A stretch of 64,000 nt of DNA from positions 158,106,676 to 158,170,675 of the forward strand of contig NC_072792.1 of the NCBI RefSeq assembly GCF_028583425.1, written 5' to 3'. This DNA is from Eublepharis macularius. Its lineage: Eukaryota; Chordata; Lepidosauria; Squamata; Eublepharidae. Within the stretch, counting starts at the first letter, position 1. Each line of letters starts with the position of its first letter. The position numbers and the translations under genes are program-made. Positions 1-9,956 of the stretch are shown here, one piece after another. The notes below the pieces were generated by a model. It saw only the letters and a list, made by a program, of their open reading frames with translations, ran no database searches and was not told where the DNA came from.

Positions 1-1179
1 TCAACAATAAATCTGAGAACAGAAATCAAATCATGTACTGTTATTGGGGAAAAGAATAAAATAATCCACAGAAATGGATAGAAATTGCTATTAAAAGGAC
101 TTTTCTTGTAATACTCAACTGACAATATTGCATTCCTCATTACAACGCATATTGAAATTGCAAACAAACACAGACAATCTTGTGTTATTGGAAATTACTT
201 TTAATGGTTGCTTTTAGCGACCATCTGTTTGGCCAGTGATGTCGCCTCATTTGAAACTACTGACAAATTAATAAGAAGACAACTTCTTTCTTACTTCAGA
301 TTATGTAAAATATTGCTGAAATTAAAATTTCTGATATTCCATCAACCTTAAGAAATCCATGAAATCACTTATAATCTGTAAGAATTCTTACAGAGTGGCA
401 ACTTCTTTACGTGCATCACAGAATTAATTTCGATCACGTAGGCAGTGCTGGCGTCAGCAGTGGGTGGGGTGGGGCAGATGCCAAGGACCACACCTGCTGT
501 GAAATAATCGTGTTTCTTTTTTCACACTGCAAACTTTACACAGTAAAGGGGAGAATGGCAATTTTATTACATTACATTGATGGATGCTAAGCTCTTACCA
601 AGGCACTAAGGGACAACTTGTCCACTCTGTTCACACACTCCCTGTCTTTATTAATAGCAAATCAATCGGTGGACAGCAAGCGAAAAAAATCTGAAATTTC
701 TGCATGTCACAGATACAAAAAGAAAAGCATTGGACAGAATGCTAGAAAAGTACAAATTGTTGATGCCTAATATTTGTGGGCAATGCTATAAAGGAATGCA
801 AGCCATTGTTCTAGGGGGGAAAAACCTCCGGCGTTCTTTGAACCTTGCTTTCCCCACAGCTGGAATCTTGTGCTGGTGCTAGCTGCAGATAGCTCTGCAA
901 TGCAATGTCACTGCTGTACCACCAGACAGAGCATGGGAGGGGATCAGGGAGCTGGGTGAGCAGCCAGCAGAGGCAGCAGTGGCTGGGCTGAGGGCTGTGG
1001 GGCAATTCCTCCCCTCATCCCTCTGGCATGCTGGGGTGAGGCAATTAAGCCACGCTTCTTGGTGACCCAACTGGCCCACCAGCCCACACGCTCGGTTCTA
1101 TGTTAAAAAAACTACAAATCCCATGAAACATAGCATCAGTGGCCATGGAGATAAAACCTGTCGCTGCCATCACATCTAG
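1..1179. other. Intergenic or intronic sequence, no gene seen
   Basis: This is AT-rich sequence with a more GC-rich patch at about 820-1090. I see no exon with paired splice signals. The short open frames near 811-1079 overlap each other on the minus strand and look like chance frames. If the gene ending at 4656 has further upstream exons, this stretch would lie within its introns. Confidence 0.4.
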
Positions 1180-1252
1180 CTTGGCTCTAAGATGCCACTG
1201 GACTCCAACCTTGCTGTCTTACTGCAGACTAACATGGCAACCCACCTGAAAT
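1180..1252 (+). repeat. 3' tail fragment of a Penelope-like element
   Basis: The phrase 'gatgccactggactccaa' followed by 'ctgcagactaacatggcaacccacctgaa' in two overlapping pieces matches the 3' tail seen better preserved at 25380-25480 and 36840-36895. Those tails follow GIY-YIG coding remnants, which is why I assign the family to Penelope-like elements. Only the last ~70 bp are present, as expected of 5' truncation. Confidence 0.55.
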
Positions 1253-2439
1253 TACCTGTATCAAAGATGTAACTCTTGTTTAAAAAGCTGAGTGATGTAT
1301 TTCTCAGTTTTACAAATGAGGTTATTTTCTTGTGTTAGCTAAGTTTGATCCATTGTTGAGTGATAAAATTTTTAAGTTCTAGATGAATTTTAAACGGAAC
1401 TGGATAGTTTCAAATTAAGATCTTCAGTATGTTGAGATTGTTCAACTACTTAAGCTTTTTTTGGATGGGTGTGGATTGGCTGGCCTCCTTACTCTTGATA
1501 ATGAGAAAGGAGAAACTTTTCTGCAGACCTTGAGAAAATGTCCTCTTCCTCACACTCGACTTTACAGCAGGTTTTCTGACTATTTGGCCTGCATGGATAG
1601 AATCCGCTCATTCATCGTTTCAGGCCCCCATAATGCTCAGATTCCTAAATTCCACACTTGAGGGAGTCAAACTGAAGCAGTGCCTGATTTTTCTTTCTGC
1701 ACTAGAAAAATGCCTTGTTTCTGCTGCGGGCTTTCTAGGGGAAGACAACACATCAACAGTTTCATCACTGTGGGTTTTTTTGTTTAATGTTTGGAAGTTA
1801 GAGGGGTTTGTATGATTTGCTGAGGTGTTCTGGAAGGAAATTCTAAAAATATTAAGCAGGAGGAGTCCGGTCTCTCTGCAGAGTTTTTATGTCAGCCATT
1901 GCAGTGTTTTCTTTTCCCCAACAACACAACCCTTTTATTATTTTTATTTTTGTTAAAACAGCAAAAAATAGCATTAAAAAAAAACATATATGTCAACCTA
2001 TGTCCTTTTTTATTGGAGCCATAAGTTGGATCCAGCAATGAATGACTATGTAAGAAAAAGTACTTAGTGCAGTTCCATTTGTGAAAGCAGTAGCTGCTGC
2101 AGTGCACAACACTAAATAACAATGTGCATACGGCCCAAGGGAATACACAACAGACAGTTCATACAATTTCCTTTCATTTGGTTTTGAAATTGTATTGCAA
2201 GAAATACCTTGAGCTGTGTCTTGGGACATAAAAAGGATAGTAGGGATGCAATCGCTTTTGTTTAGCAAAGTCAACAGTGAGAAGTAATGTTAGTATACTT
2301 ACACAAGGATTCCTGATATTCAAGATCCCATTATATGCATCTCCCAATATACACATGCCAGATACATTCTTCAGAAAGCCTTCTCCTGGTAGTACCCTCT
2401 CCAGGAATATCCTAGTGGCAGCCATTAAGTTGTGGACTT

Positions 2440-2700
2440 TTTCTGTGGAAAGTCTATTCTAGAATAGCCTACCAGAGTGGGTATAGCAGGTGACCTCACT
2501 TGCTGCTTTCAGGGAGATATGTCATCGAACTTTATTCCAGAGGGCATATGGTGGTGTGTCAACTGTGCTGGGAGATTTGCCTGCATCTGTGTATTGTTTT
2601 TAGCTTCTTGCTGGACATTTGTCTCCTTGCAGCTATTGCTGCTTTATCTCTTGAGTTTGAGGAGATAGGGTGGAAAATAAACATTTTAAATAAATAAATT
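2440..2700 (+). repeat. L2/CR1-like LINE 3' end, degenerate
   Basis: One frame, broken by two in-frame stops, reads 'NSLPEWV', then 'QVTSLAAFRE', then 'TLFQRAYG'. This resembles the C-terminal tail of L2/CR1 reverse transcriptases, typically 'LWNSLPEEVRQAPSL...FRKALKTHLF'. It is followed by 'aaaataaacattttaaataaataaatta' (in pieces), typical of the short-repeat 3' tail of these LINEs. It is a dead 5'-truncated copy. Confidence 0.55.
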
Positions 2701-2792
2701 ATAAGGTGTGTACTTTTCTTTTGTATATGCAGCAAATTTGTAAGATTTTATACTTAAGAACAACCAACAAGCACTCACATATTCTATTTCAG

Positions 2793-2899
2793 GAATGCTC
2801 AATTACTGCGAGAGGTACCGTGAAGGAATAATACGCGTCTTGAAAAGCTTTGGGCCAATACCAGAATTTACTGGAGTAGCAGAAGAAAAAATCAATACG
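2793..2899 (+). CDS. Internal coding exon of an unidentified gene
   Basis: A polypyrimidine stretch and 'ttctatttcag' precede the exon, and the donor is 'ACG|GTATGT'. The 107-bp exon starts with two bases that complete a codon, then 35 codons without a stop, beginning MLNYCERYREGIIRVLK and ending EEKINT. The downstream intron is phase 0, exactly what the exon at 4528 requires. The peptide is hydrophilic with one Cys and no membrane segment. The ATG at the start of the full codons need not be the initiator, because the preceding acceptor and split codon indicate an internal exon. I do not recognise the family. Upstream exons are not identified and probably lie outside the window. Confidence 0.65.
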
Positions 2900-4527
2900 G
2901 TATGTGTGAAAATGGAAGCTATATAGGCAGTTCTTGTTAGCTGCATGTAACGTCTTCTTGGTTGTTTTAGGGAAGTAGTTCTTGGGGTGAGAATTCTCAG
3001 ATCAAACTTCATCTTTCTATGGAAGTTTTAGTGATCAATAAGTAAATCCTAATATAGATACAACATTCTAGAAGCTGCCTGAGCTGCATGCAGCATTTTA
3101 TTTATTTAGTTTGTCTGCTTTTTTATAGCCAGCCTTTCTATAGAGCCAGTTTGGTATTTAGAGCCAGTTTGGTGTAGTGGTTAAGAAGAGTGCGGGACTC
3201 TAATTTGGAGAACTGGGTTTAATTCCCCACTCCTCCACTTGAAGCCAGCTGGGTGACTTTGGGTCAGTCACAGCTCTTTTAGAGCTCTCTCAGCCCCACT
3301 CACTTCACAGGGAGATTGTTGTGAGGATAATAATAACACACTTTGTAAACTGCTCTGAGTGGGCATTAAGTCGTCTTGAAGGGCGGTATATAAATCCAAT
3401 GTTGTTATTATCTCTTGCAGAGAATCAAAGCAGATTACACAGTGTAAGTCAATACAAACAATAGCTGGGACAGTACAAAAGGGTAAGGATGGAGCCATAT
3501 GGTTTGCGCTCTGCTACCAAATTTGGTGGCTACCGCCTTGTGTGGCAAACAGAACATTGCTATATATGTGCTAGCTATTGTTTTTTGGTACACATGCATT
3601 AAAGGCAAGGCAATATGACTTGTCTGGAAGAGAACATAAAAGTTGCCAGGATCCAAAGACTCTGACATTGTATTTGGGGGCCAGGCATTGGTGATTATCC
3701 AAAGTGGTTGAAATGCTCAATTTTTTTAATGTTTGGATTTTCTTGTTTTTGACATCTGACTGTCATGACATGGAACAAATTTTCTCATGTATATTTTATA
3801 AAAACGTTTGTGTCATATAATCCTCCCCCTCCCAAAGCTATACCTCCTCAGTCAGTCATTTCAAAACGCTTCATTCTTTCCACTGTAGGACCATTTCACT
3901 GTCACCATTCTGAATGCATAATCTGGGAACAGCCTGTCCCTTGTTCTTATCTGACTGGCACCAGGATCTGTTAACATTCCAAGCTTGCAGTCTTCTCTAT
4001 ACATTGCAAAAATAATAGCTGAATGCTTTGGTTTTGTACCGTAGTTTCATTTACCTCACCAAAGCAACTCCCATAAAACAGCATCTCAACAAGCAGCATT
4101 TGCTTTATGATATCTATGAAGAGACATTGCTTTATCTCTATAAACATAAGCTTAAACAAGTGGAAATGATACTTTTTATTGAGTGGAAAGGCCCTTTGCC
4201 TCCATAGCACATAAATAAATAGAAGACTCGAAAGGTATACTTTATTTTCAGTGATGGCATGCAGACATTGGCCAGGTTTCATTATCTTTAAATGTAGTAG
4301 ATCCAAATGTATGCAATGTATTTTTTATGTAGTCATACAGTGAAAAGACGCCCTTAAACTCCCCCAGGGTTAAGCCTAGTGAACAATTGTTTGGTTATTG
4401 CAGCGCTTGCAACGAAAATAATAGCATCATTAAAAGCGGGGGAATACAGTGGATTCAATAATATATGCTGTCAGGAGGATGCCTTTAAGAATAGCTTTCC
4501 AACTTACAATTTTCCCCCTTGTTTTAG
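2900..4527 (+). other. Intron between the two coding exons, with a nested SINE
   Basis: The intron begins GTATGT at 2900 and ends 'ccccttgttttag' at 4527, following a clear pyrimidine tract. It contains a LINE tail remnant near 3096-3145, a Sauria-type SINE (3161-3412) and a short minus-strand LINE tail fragment (about 3413-3485). The remainder is unannotated AT-rich sequence. Confidence 0.6.
3161..3412 (+). repeat. tRNA-derived SINE, Sauria SINE type
   Basis: The head has an A box 'tggtgtagtgg' (3170-3180, fits TRGYnnAnnGG) and a diverged B box 'gggtttaattcc' (3215-3226), the two RNA polymerase III promoter elements. The body 'gaagccagctgggtgac...ggtcagtcacagctc' and the tail 'gggcggtatataaat' plus GTT/ATT repeats match the lizard Sauria SINE layout, which is thought to be mobilised by Bov-B LINEs. 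A short duplicate of the head ('gagccagtttggtattt', 3143-3159) sits just upstream. It is inserted in sense orientation within the intron. Confidence 0.75.
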
Positions 4528-4656
4528 GCAATGTGTGAAGAGACTCCAGCTGATTCGGAGCATTTGAATGACAGGAGGTGCTGGCGAGATAACTGCCTCG
4601 TGCGCCTGGCAAAGCTGAAAAAGGAAATAAAATCGGATGATTTGCATCACCTTTAA
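4528..4656 (+). CDS. Terminal coding exon of the same unidentified gene
   Basis: The acceptor is 'cccccttgttttag'. The exon opens in phase 0 and encodes 42 residues, from [19 protein letters not shown] to IKSDDLHHL, then TAA at 4654. Joined to 2793-2899 it gives 77 continuous codons. The tail is charged, with three Cys here (one in CEE, two in RRCWRDNC) plus one in the previous exon, and a Lys-rich helix-like stretch LAKLKKEIK. Matching splice phase and correct splice signals on both exons are the main support. No family is recognised and I assign no function. It could be a retained pseudogene, but neither frame shows any damage. Confidence 0.65.
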   Translation, partial: AMCEETPADSEHLNDRRCWRDNCLVRLAKLKKEIKSDDLHHL

Positions 4657-5554
4657 GCTACAGGAGCCGTCACCATCAGACTTGGCATATGGGTGGTTGC
4701 ATCCTTTTCACAGGCAAAAATGCCTGCGTTGTGCAGAAAGAAAAGGTGATGTAACATGCAAAAGATTATTGCTGTAGTCAGTTAATTACAATTAATATAT
4801 TTTCATCTGAATATCATCAGAAGCTTGTTTCTAGGTGACATTTTAAAGCCATATTCTTAAGCCTCTTGAAGGGAAAGGCACGGATTTAATTGGGACTACA
4901 TACCTGATTATATTACAGATTATATTACAGTTTAAATACTTCAAGCCATTGAAGTGAAAGACGGTTTGCATTTTAAGCAACATCCTGTATTTTAGTACAC
5001 AGAATGTGCAGCAAGTATGTATCCATAAATGTAGTGATTTAGGTTTTTCCAGCCCTCAGATTTCTTCTTGATATTTTCATCATCTTGAATGTTAACAGCA
5101 TTGAATCCATTCATGCATCTGACAAAGTGGGGTCCAGCTCACAAAAAGTTGTTCTGTAATACATTTGTTATTTTTTAAGGTGCCAGAAAATCCAGTTATT
5201 TTGACTGAAGCAGACTACAACAGCTTTCCCTTCTAGAACTGATAAAGAGTATTGATAATAATATATCTTTTATTACCTTGAACCCAAATCTGTATTTTCA
5301 GTCATAAATAGATTGCTGGCTGTTCCTCTGGACTAAATTTGTCTGTATTTAGCTTTCTATTGGCAGGGTAACCTGTCACTCCCCACAGACCTATCGCACC
5401 CCATCACAATCCTAAATATATTTGAAAGCAAGTATATTTCATGCATATTAATGGACCTTACTTTTAAACAAGGGTGCTTCGTTTCATAGTCTTTCTTGTA
5501 GTGCTGGATTGTGGGTGTCCATATTGGGAGGACAACAGCAGAAACAAATGATCA

Positions 5555-5640
5555 GTGAAATCCTAAGAAACCTTTCTGGGAGTAAGCCCCTTAAACAGAC
5601 CTGAGTAGGATTCTGAGTAAACCTCCTTAGGATTGCTCTC
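5555..5640 (+). repeat. Short palindromic interspersed repeat ('cctaag...cttaggattgc' family)
   Basis: The ends 'gtgaaatcctaag' and 'cttaggattgctc' are inverted copies of one another. Better copies occur at 15022-15210 and 24238-24325. The family looks like a small palindromic element of about 85-100 bp. Confidence 0.5.
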
Positions 5641-5870
5641 GATGTTAAATGCAGGAAAACATACCTTTTAGTCTGGCTTCCTGTGTTAGCAAAGCACAAT
5701 TCTGCCACTATTCTAGATGAAGAGAGTGGCTTATTTTTCTTAACAAGCCTCTAAGCCTTGGGTATCATAGAGACAAATCAAACAAATGGCTCAGTCACTA
5801 GTTTGTACATATATTTGAGTGCTTATAAAGATTAAAAAATATTTTTCTTAAAATCCAGGATAATACATAT

Positions 5871-6010
5871 AGGATTTTATTTTATTTAGGCCATTTCTGT
5901 GCCACCTTTCCATATAAAATTTAATAAAAATTTAAAAACTATCAAAACAGTAAACATTGCTTAACACAGGATTAAAAACCAGGGCAAGAACTTACTTTAT
6001 TAAAAAAAAA
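5871..6010 (-). repeat. LINE 3' UTR fragment
   Basis: Read on the minus strand the sequence runs 'ggaaaggtggcacagaaat' and then 'ggcctaaataaaataaaat', the standard end of reptile L2/CR1-like LINEs, in which a conserved 'ggcggtatagaaat'-like box precedes an AAATA-type tail. It is a 5'-truncated copy. Confidence 0.5.
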
Positions 6011-6440
6011 AAACTTTCAGCAATTTTAAGAAGTCTTTCGCTGATATTGGAAGGCCTCAGTGAGGGGCTTAAATATCATTCCCAGGGGGAACAGGGATTC
6101 CAAAAGATTGGGGCCCAATCCAAAGGTGCTGTTATGCATTATGCCAGTGTGACAGCCCCCGTGCCAGTGGAGGGTTGCTCTCCTGAGTGAGGGAACTGGT
6201 TTTTGCAAAGTCCTCCCTCCCGCTGCAGATGCCCCACTTTGCTTCCCATGACTTCCAGTATAGAATTTGGGGGGTGGGGGGTCTAGAGAGGCGCAGCAAG
6301 AAGGGGAGTTACAGGAAAGCCCCTTCCAAGAGCATCACTCTGTTTGCAATACCTATGATTGACAGTTGCCATACTGATGTTGATGCATAGTTTATGTCAG
6401 CTGTGACATCTGTAGGCCACAAGCAACATACTCAGTATTT

Positions 6441-6675
6441 TAATTATTATTTTTACTTCATTTATATTCCCCCTTTCTCCCCAGTGGAGACCCAAAGCGA
6501 CTTACATCATTCTCCTCTCCTGCATTTTTTCCCTCACAGTAAACCCTGAGAGGTAGGTTAGGCTAAGAGTTTGTGACTGGCCCAAGATGACCCAGAAAGC
6601 ATTCATGGCAGAGCAGGGAATAGAACCTGGGTCGCCCAGATCCTAGTTTATCGCTCTAGCCACTACACCACACTG
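6441..6675 (-). repeat. tRNA-derived SINE (Sauria-like subtype)
   Basis: On the minus strand it starts 'cagtgtggtgtagtggcta' (A box), has 'caggttctattccc' (B box), then '...ggccagtcacaaactctt' and ends 'ggggagaaagggggaatat' followed by an AT-rich tail. The tail 'gggtctccactggggagaaa' differs from the subtype at 3161, so two related SINE subfamilies are present. Confidence 0.65.
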
Positions 6676-8814
6676 TACAATAAAACATAGATAAACATCT
6701 AGTACCATGAACAAATATATAGCAGATTAAAATTGCAAATTACAAATAAAAATAAAGCATACATTTGTAAGTCCCCACTGGCCATAAACTTTCCAGGTAT
6801 TAAAATTGTCAGAATTTCCAGTTCCAACAAAGAACTTCAATCTTAAATTTGGATGAATAAGACACTGCCATAGCCTTAGTAGTTGTATGATCTTTGGCAG
6901 CAGTCCTAAGCATATTTACTTGGAAGTAAGGTCTCATTAAAATTAGTAGGACTAATATCTGAATTAACATGGATGGGATCAGGGTATTTATATCAAGAAG
7001 TATAAGGTTAAAGCATGATTTTTAAAAGGCGAAATGAAATCTCGGGATGCTTAATCTGATGTCGATGCTACAGTATTATCAACAATCTAAAAGTATGCTG
7101 AAATTTATAAAGAATTTAGCTGCTTTGCATACCCCCCCCAACAAAACGCATCAATAATATCCCATACAAATGAGAACTCACAAGTGATTGGGATTCCTTT
7201 GCTTCTCCTCCTTATTTCCAGCAATGAATCAGTCATTGGAAGTAGTATGGGATAGGCTCAGAGAAAGCCTGAGCTTAATCCCTCCTGTCATTGGTAGTTT
7301 AAGTCCCAAAGCAATCATTGAGGGGAGGGATGCGGCCTAAGAGGCAATGTGCCAAAGTAGCACATTGCTCTGAGCTGAATTTTTCCCATCTTTCCCTGTG
7401 GTTCCTTCAGAAGTGAAGGGACTCTCGGGTGCAGCGATGGCCTCTCCACAGAGAGCTTCTTGCGTTGGCCGAGGGCTCAACTGTATGTGATGCTAAGAGC
7501 TCTGTGAACAGCACTCCCAGTGTTTATTGTGCTTTAAAAATCATGTGGGGAGCCTGTTCCAATCAAGGCCATGGAATGAGGGGAGAGGGTTTTAAGCTTT
7601 CCCAATGTGTCCTTTTCCCAATCTTAAATACCCCTTGGGAGTCTCTGTTTGCCCCACTGTTGCACCAGTAAGGCAAACAACAGCTCTGGGTCCAATTAGG
7701 AAAACGGCAGAGGGAAGGTTAAATGATCCATTGGTACTCTCGCGCTGCAGCATTGGCTGCTAGTGTTACTCCATGACAGCATGAGCAAAGTGGCTTTTGT
7801 AGTAAGGGGACATGTAGACATTCCATTTCATCAGGGATTTTTTTTTAATGGGGAACACATTGGAATGGAGTTTCCTGCACCTCTTGAAAATACTCGGCAC
7901 TAGCGCTTGAAAATAATATGATTTCAAAGAATCCTGTGTGTTTCTTCCTCATTTCCCTCTTGAGAGTTCCGCCACCTCTTTTCCCAGGAAAAAAAAAACC
8001 CCTGCATTTCATAAACAGATTTTCTTCTGCATATTGGTAACCACCAAGCTGCATGAATATTGGCACAGGTTTTTAGTGTGTCTGTGTTTAAAAGTCAGAC
8101 TTGCCATTTCTTGTTCTAAAAGTAAAAGGATTCTCACTGGAGTGGCAACCGCTATGACACTGGGTTTTAAAAGATTTCTGTGAAGAACCAGATAATCTTG
8201 TGGGCACCTTTGCTGGTTAATCACTGCCTTGTTGTTGTCTGGAAGCCTTGTTCTGTGTGACAGCTGTCAAAGGTCATCTTTGTAGAACACACACTGAGGA
8301 ATGAACCATTGACCCCTCCACAAAAAGCAGAAGTTGCTATCCCATAGACTACAGAACTTAGTAATGTAGTTGGTGTCTTTGAGGGCTTGTTGCCACATTA
8401 AATTTATGTAACATGAGGAAGACGCCTGGATTTTCCTTCATGACGTAATCTTCCCACATTATATTTTAAGAGGTTTTTTTTTTTACTGTGGACTGAAATA
8501 ACAACAGTACTTCTGTATTTGTGGCTAGGCAACCTCATTGTACATACTACCTGATAGATTCCTCTATGCTAAGAGCTCTGTGTTGTTTAAAACCTCATTA
8601 ACAGATGTAATTGAAAGAGAACTTGTATTCATCATTTAAACTACTTTGTGGTGAAATTATAATACTCTTTTAAAATAATTATTATAACATTTATTCTGTT
8701 TCAGTAAATATGGATGTGACATTTAAAACAACTCATTTGTTTTAACTTGTGCGCTTTTGTTCTGAATTCCTCTAAACTCTCTTACAATGTTAAATATTCC
8801 CATGTCTGCATTTC

Positions 8815-8820
8815 AATAAA
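8815..8820 (+). terminator. Candidate polyadenylation signal
   Basis: AATAAA is followed about 25-30 bases later by a GT-rich stretch ('ggttgtgtgatattttg'), the usual arrangement around a vertebrate cleavage site. It lies about 4.2 kb after the stop codon at 4656. Whether it serves that gene is inference. Confidence 0.35.
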
Positions 8821-9235
8821 TATTTCTAATTAAATCCTCACTAGGTTGTGTGATATTTTGATACCAATACTTAATTTGCATTTGAGAAACACTAAGCATG
8901 AATTCAGGCAATACACTTTGTGCAGTTGCCGCAATCTATGATCTGTGTAGAACTGGGTATAACTGGGAATAATGTAGGACATTAGTAGAACTGGGAATGT
9001 GGATTTGACGCGTAGGATTTTTGCTGCAGTTTGTTCATGGCATCTCAGTCCATAACTCATTTTGGTGCATTTAGACAACTCAGTTCTGTAAGAATCTCAC
9101 CATGTAGTTTTAAAAAAGCATTAATTGAGGCAAAGTGGCTATGTAGTTCCACCAGTGGTTAGTCTTCTGAACAACTGTATTCTGCAATCAGAATTAAACT
9201 ATTAAAGGGAAAATACAATTTGTTGAGTAAGTGGT

Positions 9236-9325
9236 ACCAACCTGAGCAGAGTTATAGCCTTCCAAGTCTATTGAAGTCCATAGTCTTACAAGGACATAAC
9301 TCAGCTTAGGATGGCACTGTTAATG
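9236..9325 (+). repeat. Short palindromic interspersed repeat (same family as 5555)
   Basis: It contains 'cagagttatagcc' near its start and 'aactcagcttaggatggca' near its end, the inverted halves of the family consensus. It is diverged. Confidence 0.4.
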
Positions 9326-9640
9326 CCATCCTTCAAATTCTAACAACCAAGGGAAAAGATGGCTATGGTGAGAATAATGTAGGACGCTCGCAAGTATGTT
9401 CCTGTAGAGTGCCATTAAGAGTGCTGACCAAAACAATGATGCAGTACGTTGTACAAATCATCCAAATCCTATTCAGTTGGCTTCCTGCAGTGCTCAGCCC
9501 TCCAATCAGTTTTCACCTGTGAGTCTGAAAAGAAGATGCACAGGCTCTAATGTATCATTAGAAAGGAAAGTCTCAATTGTGCTACATGATAAACAATTAA
9601 CAAATTGAAAAATTCCCTGGAAGGGGTATGATTCATAATC

Positions 9641-9750
9641 GATTAGATTAGATTAGATTAGATTAGATTAGATTAGATTAGATTAGATTAGATTAGATTA
9701 GATTAGATTAGATTAGATTAGATTAGATTAGATTAGATTAGATTAGATTA
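9641..9750. repeat. Pentanucleotide microsatellite (GATTA)22
   Basis: There are 22 uninterrupted copies of GATTA (110 bp) without a single mismatch. It directly abuts the 3' side of a minus-strand 5S-derived SINE, and a shorter GATTA run (9939-9956) sits on the far side of that SINE. Confidence 0.95.
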
Positions 9751-9938
9751 GTGTGTATGTGCCATCAAGTTGCAATCAATTTCTGGTAACCTTGGCAACG
9801 GGCTGTCAAGGCAAATGGGAAGCAGAGCTACTGTCTTCCTCTCCAGAGTCTTCCTTTGTGGTTACCCGACCAAGTACTAAGCCTGCTTAGCTTTCGAGAT
9901 CTGATGAAATCAGGTGATACCATACAGCTTTCCCCCCA
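9751..9938 (-). repeat. 5S rRNA-derived SINE
   Basis: On the minus strand, 9866-9915 reads 'tcagatctcgaaagctaagc', then 'aggcttagtacttggtcggg', which follows the 3' half of vertebrate 5S rRNA (its 'TCGGAAGCTAAGCAGG...TTAGTACTTGG' box). This marks a SINE3-type retroposon whose RNA polymerase III promoter comes from 5S rRNA. The 3' portion reads toward 'ggcacatacacac' and is followed by the TAATC repeat (GATTA on the plus strand) as tail. The 5S part is diverged and partial, so this is not a functional 5S gene. Confidence 0.65.
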
Positions 9939-9956
9939 GATTAGATTAGATTAGAT
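9939..9956. repeat. Short (GATTA)n run flanking the 5S SINE
   Basis: This is about 3.6 units of the pentamer found at 9641-9750. It may be the other half of a target-site duplication of the 5S-derived SINE, or part of a pre-existing GATTA array into which the SINE inserted. Confidence 0.7.

Larger units (their letters stand above)
4657..8820 (+). other. Probable 3' UTR or downstream flank of the gene at 2.8-4.7 kb
   Basis: No further exon is visible. The sequence is interrupted by repeats at 5555-5640, 5871-6010 and 6441-6675, so if the transcript really runs to the polyadenylation candidate at 8815 the 3' UTR is long and has taken up insertions. The stretch 6700-8800 otherwise holds nothing I can name. 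Confidence 0.35.

Noticed and set aside
9641..9750. CRISPR-like array
   Set aside because: The repeat is a 5-bp microsatellite without spacers, in a vertebrate genome.
9866..9915. Functional 5S rRNA gene
   Set aside because: Only the 3' half of 5S is recognisable, with several substitutions, and it is embedded in a SINE.
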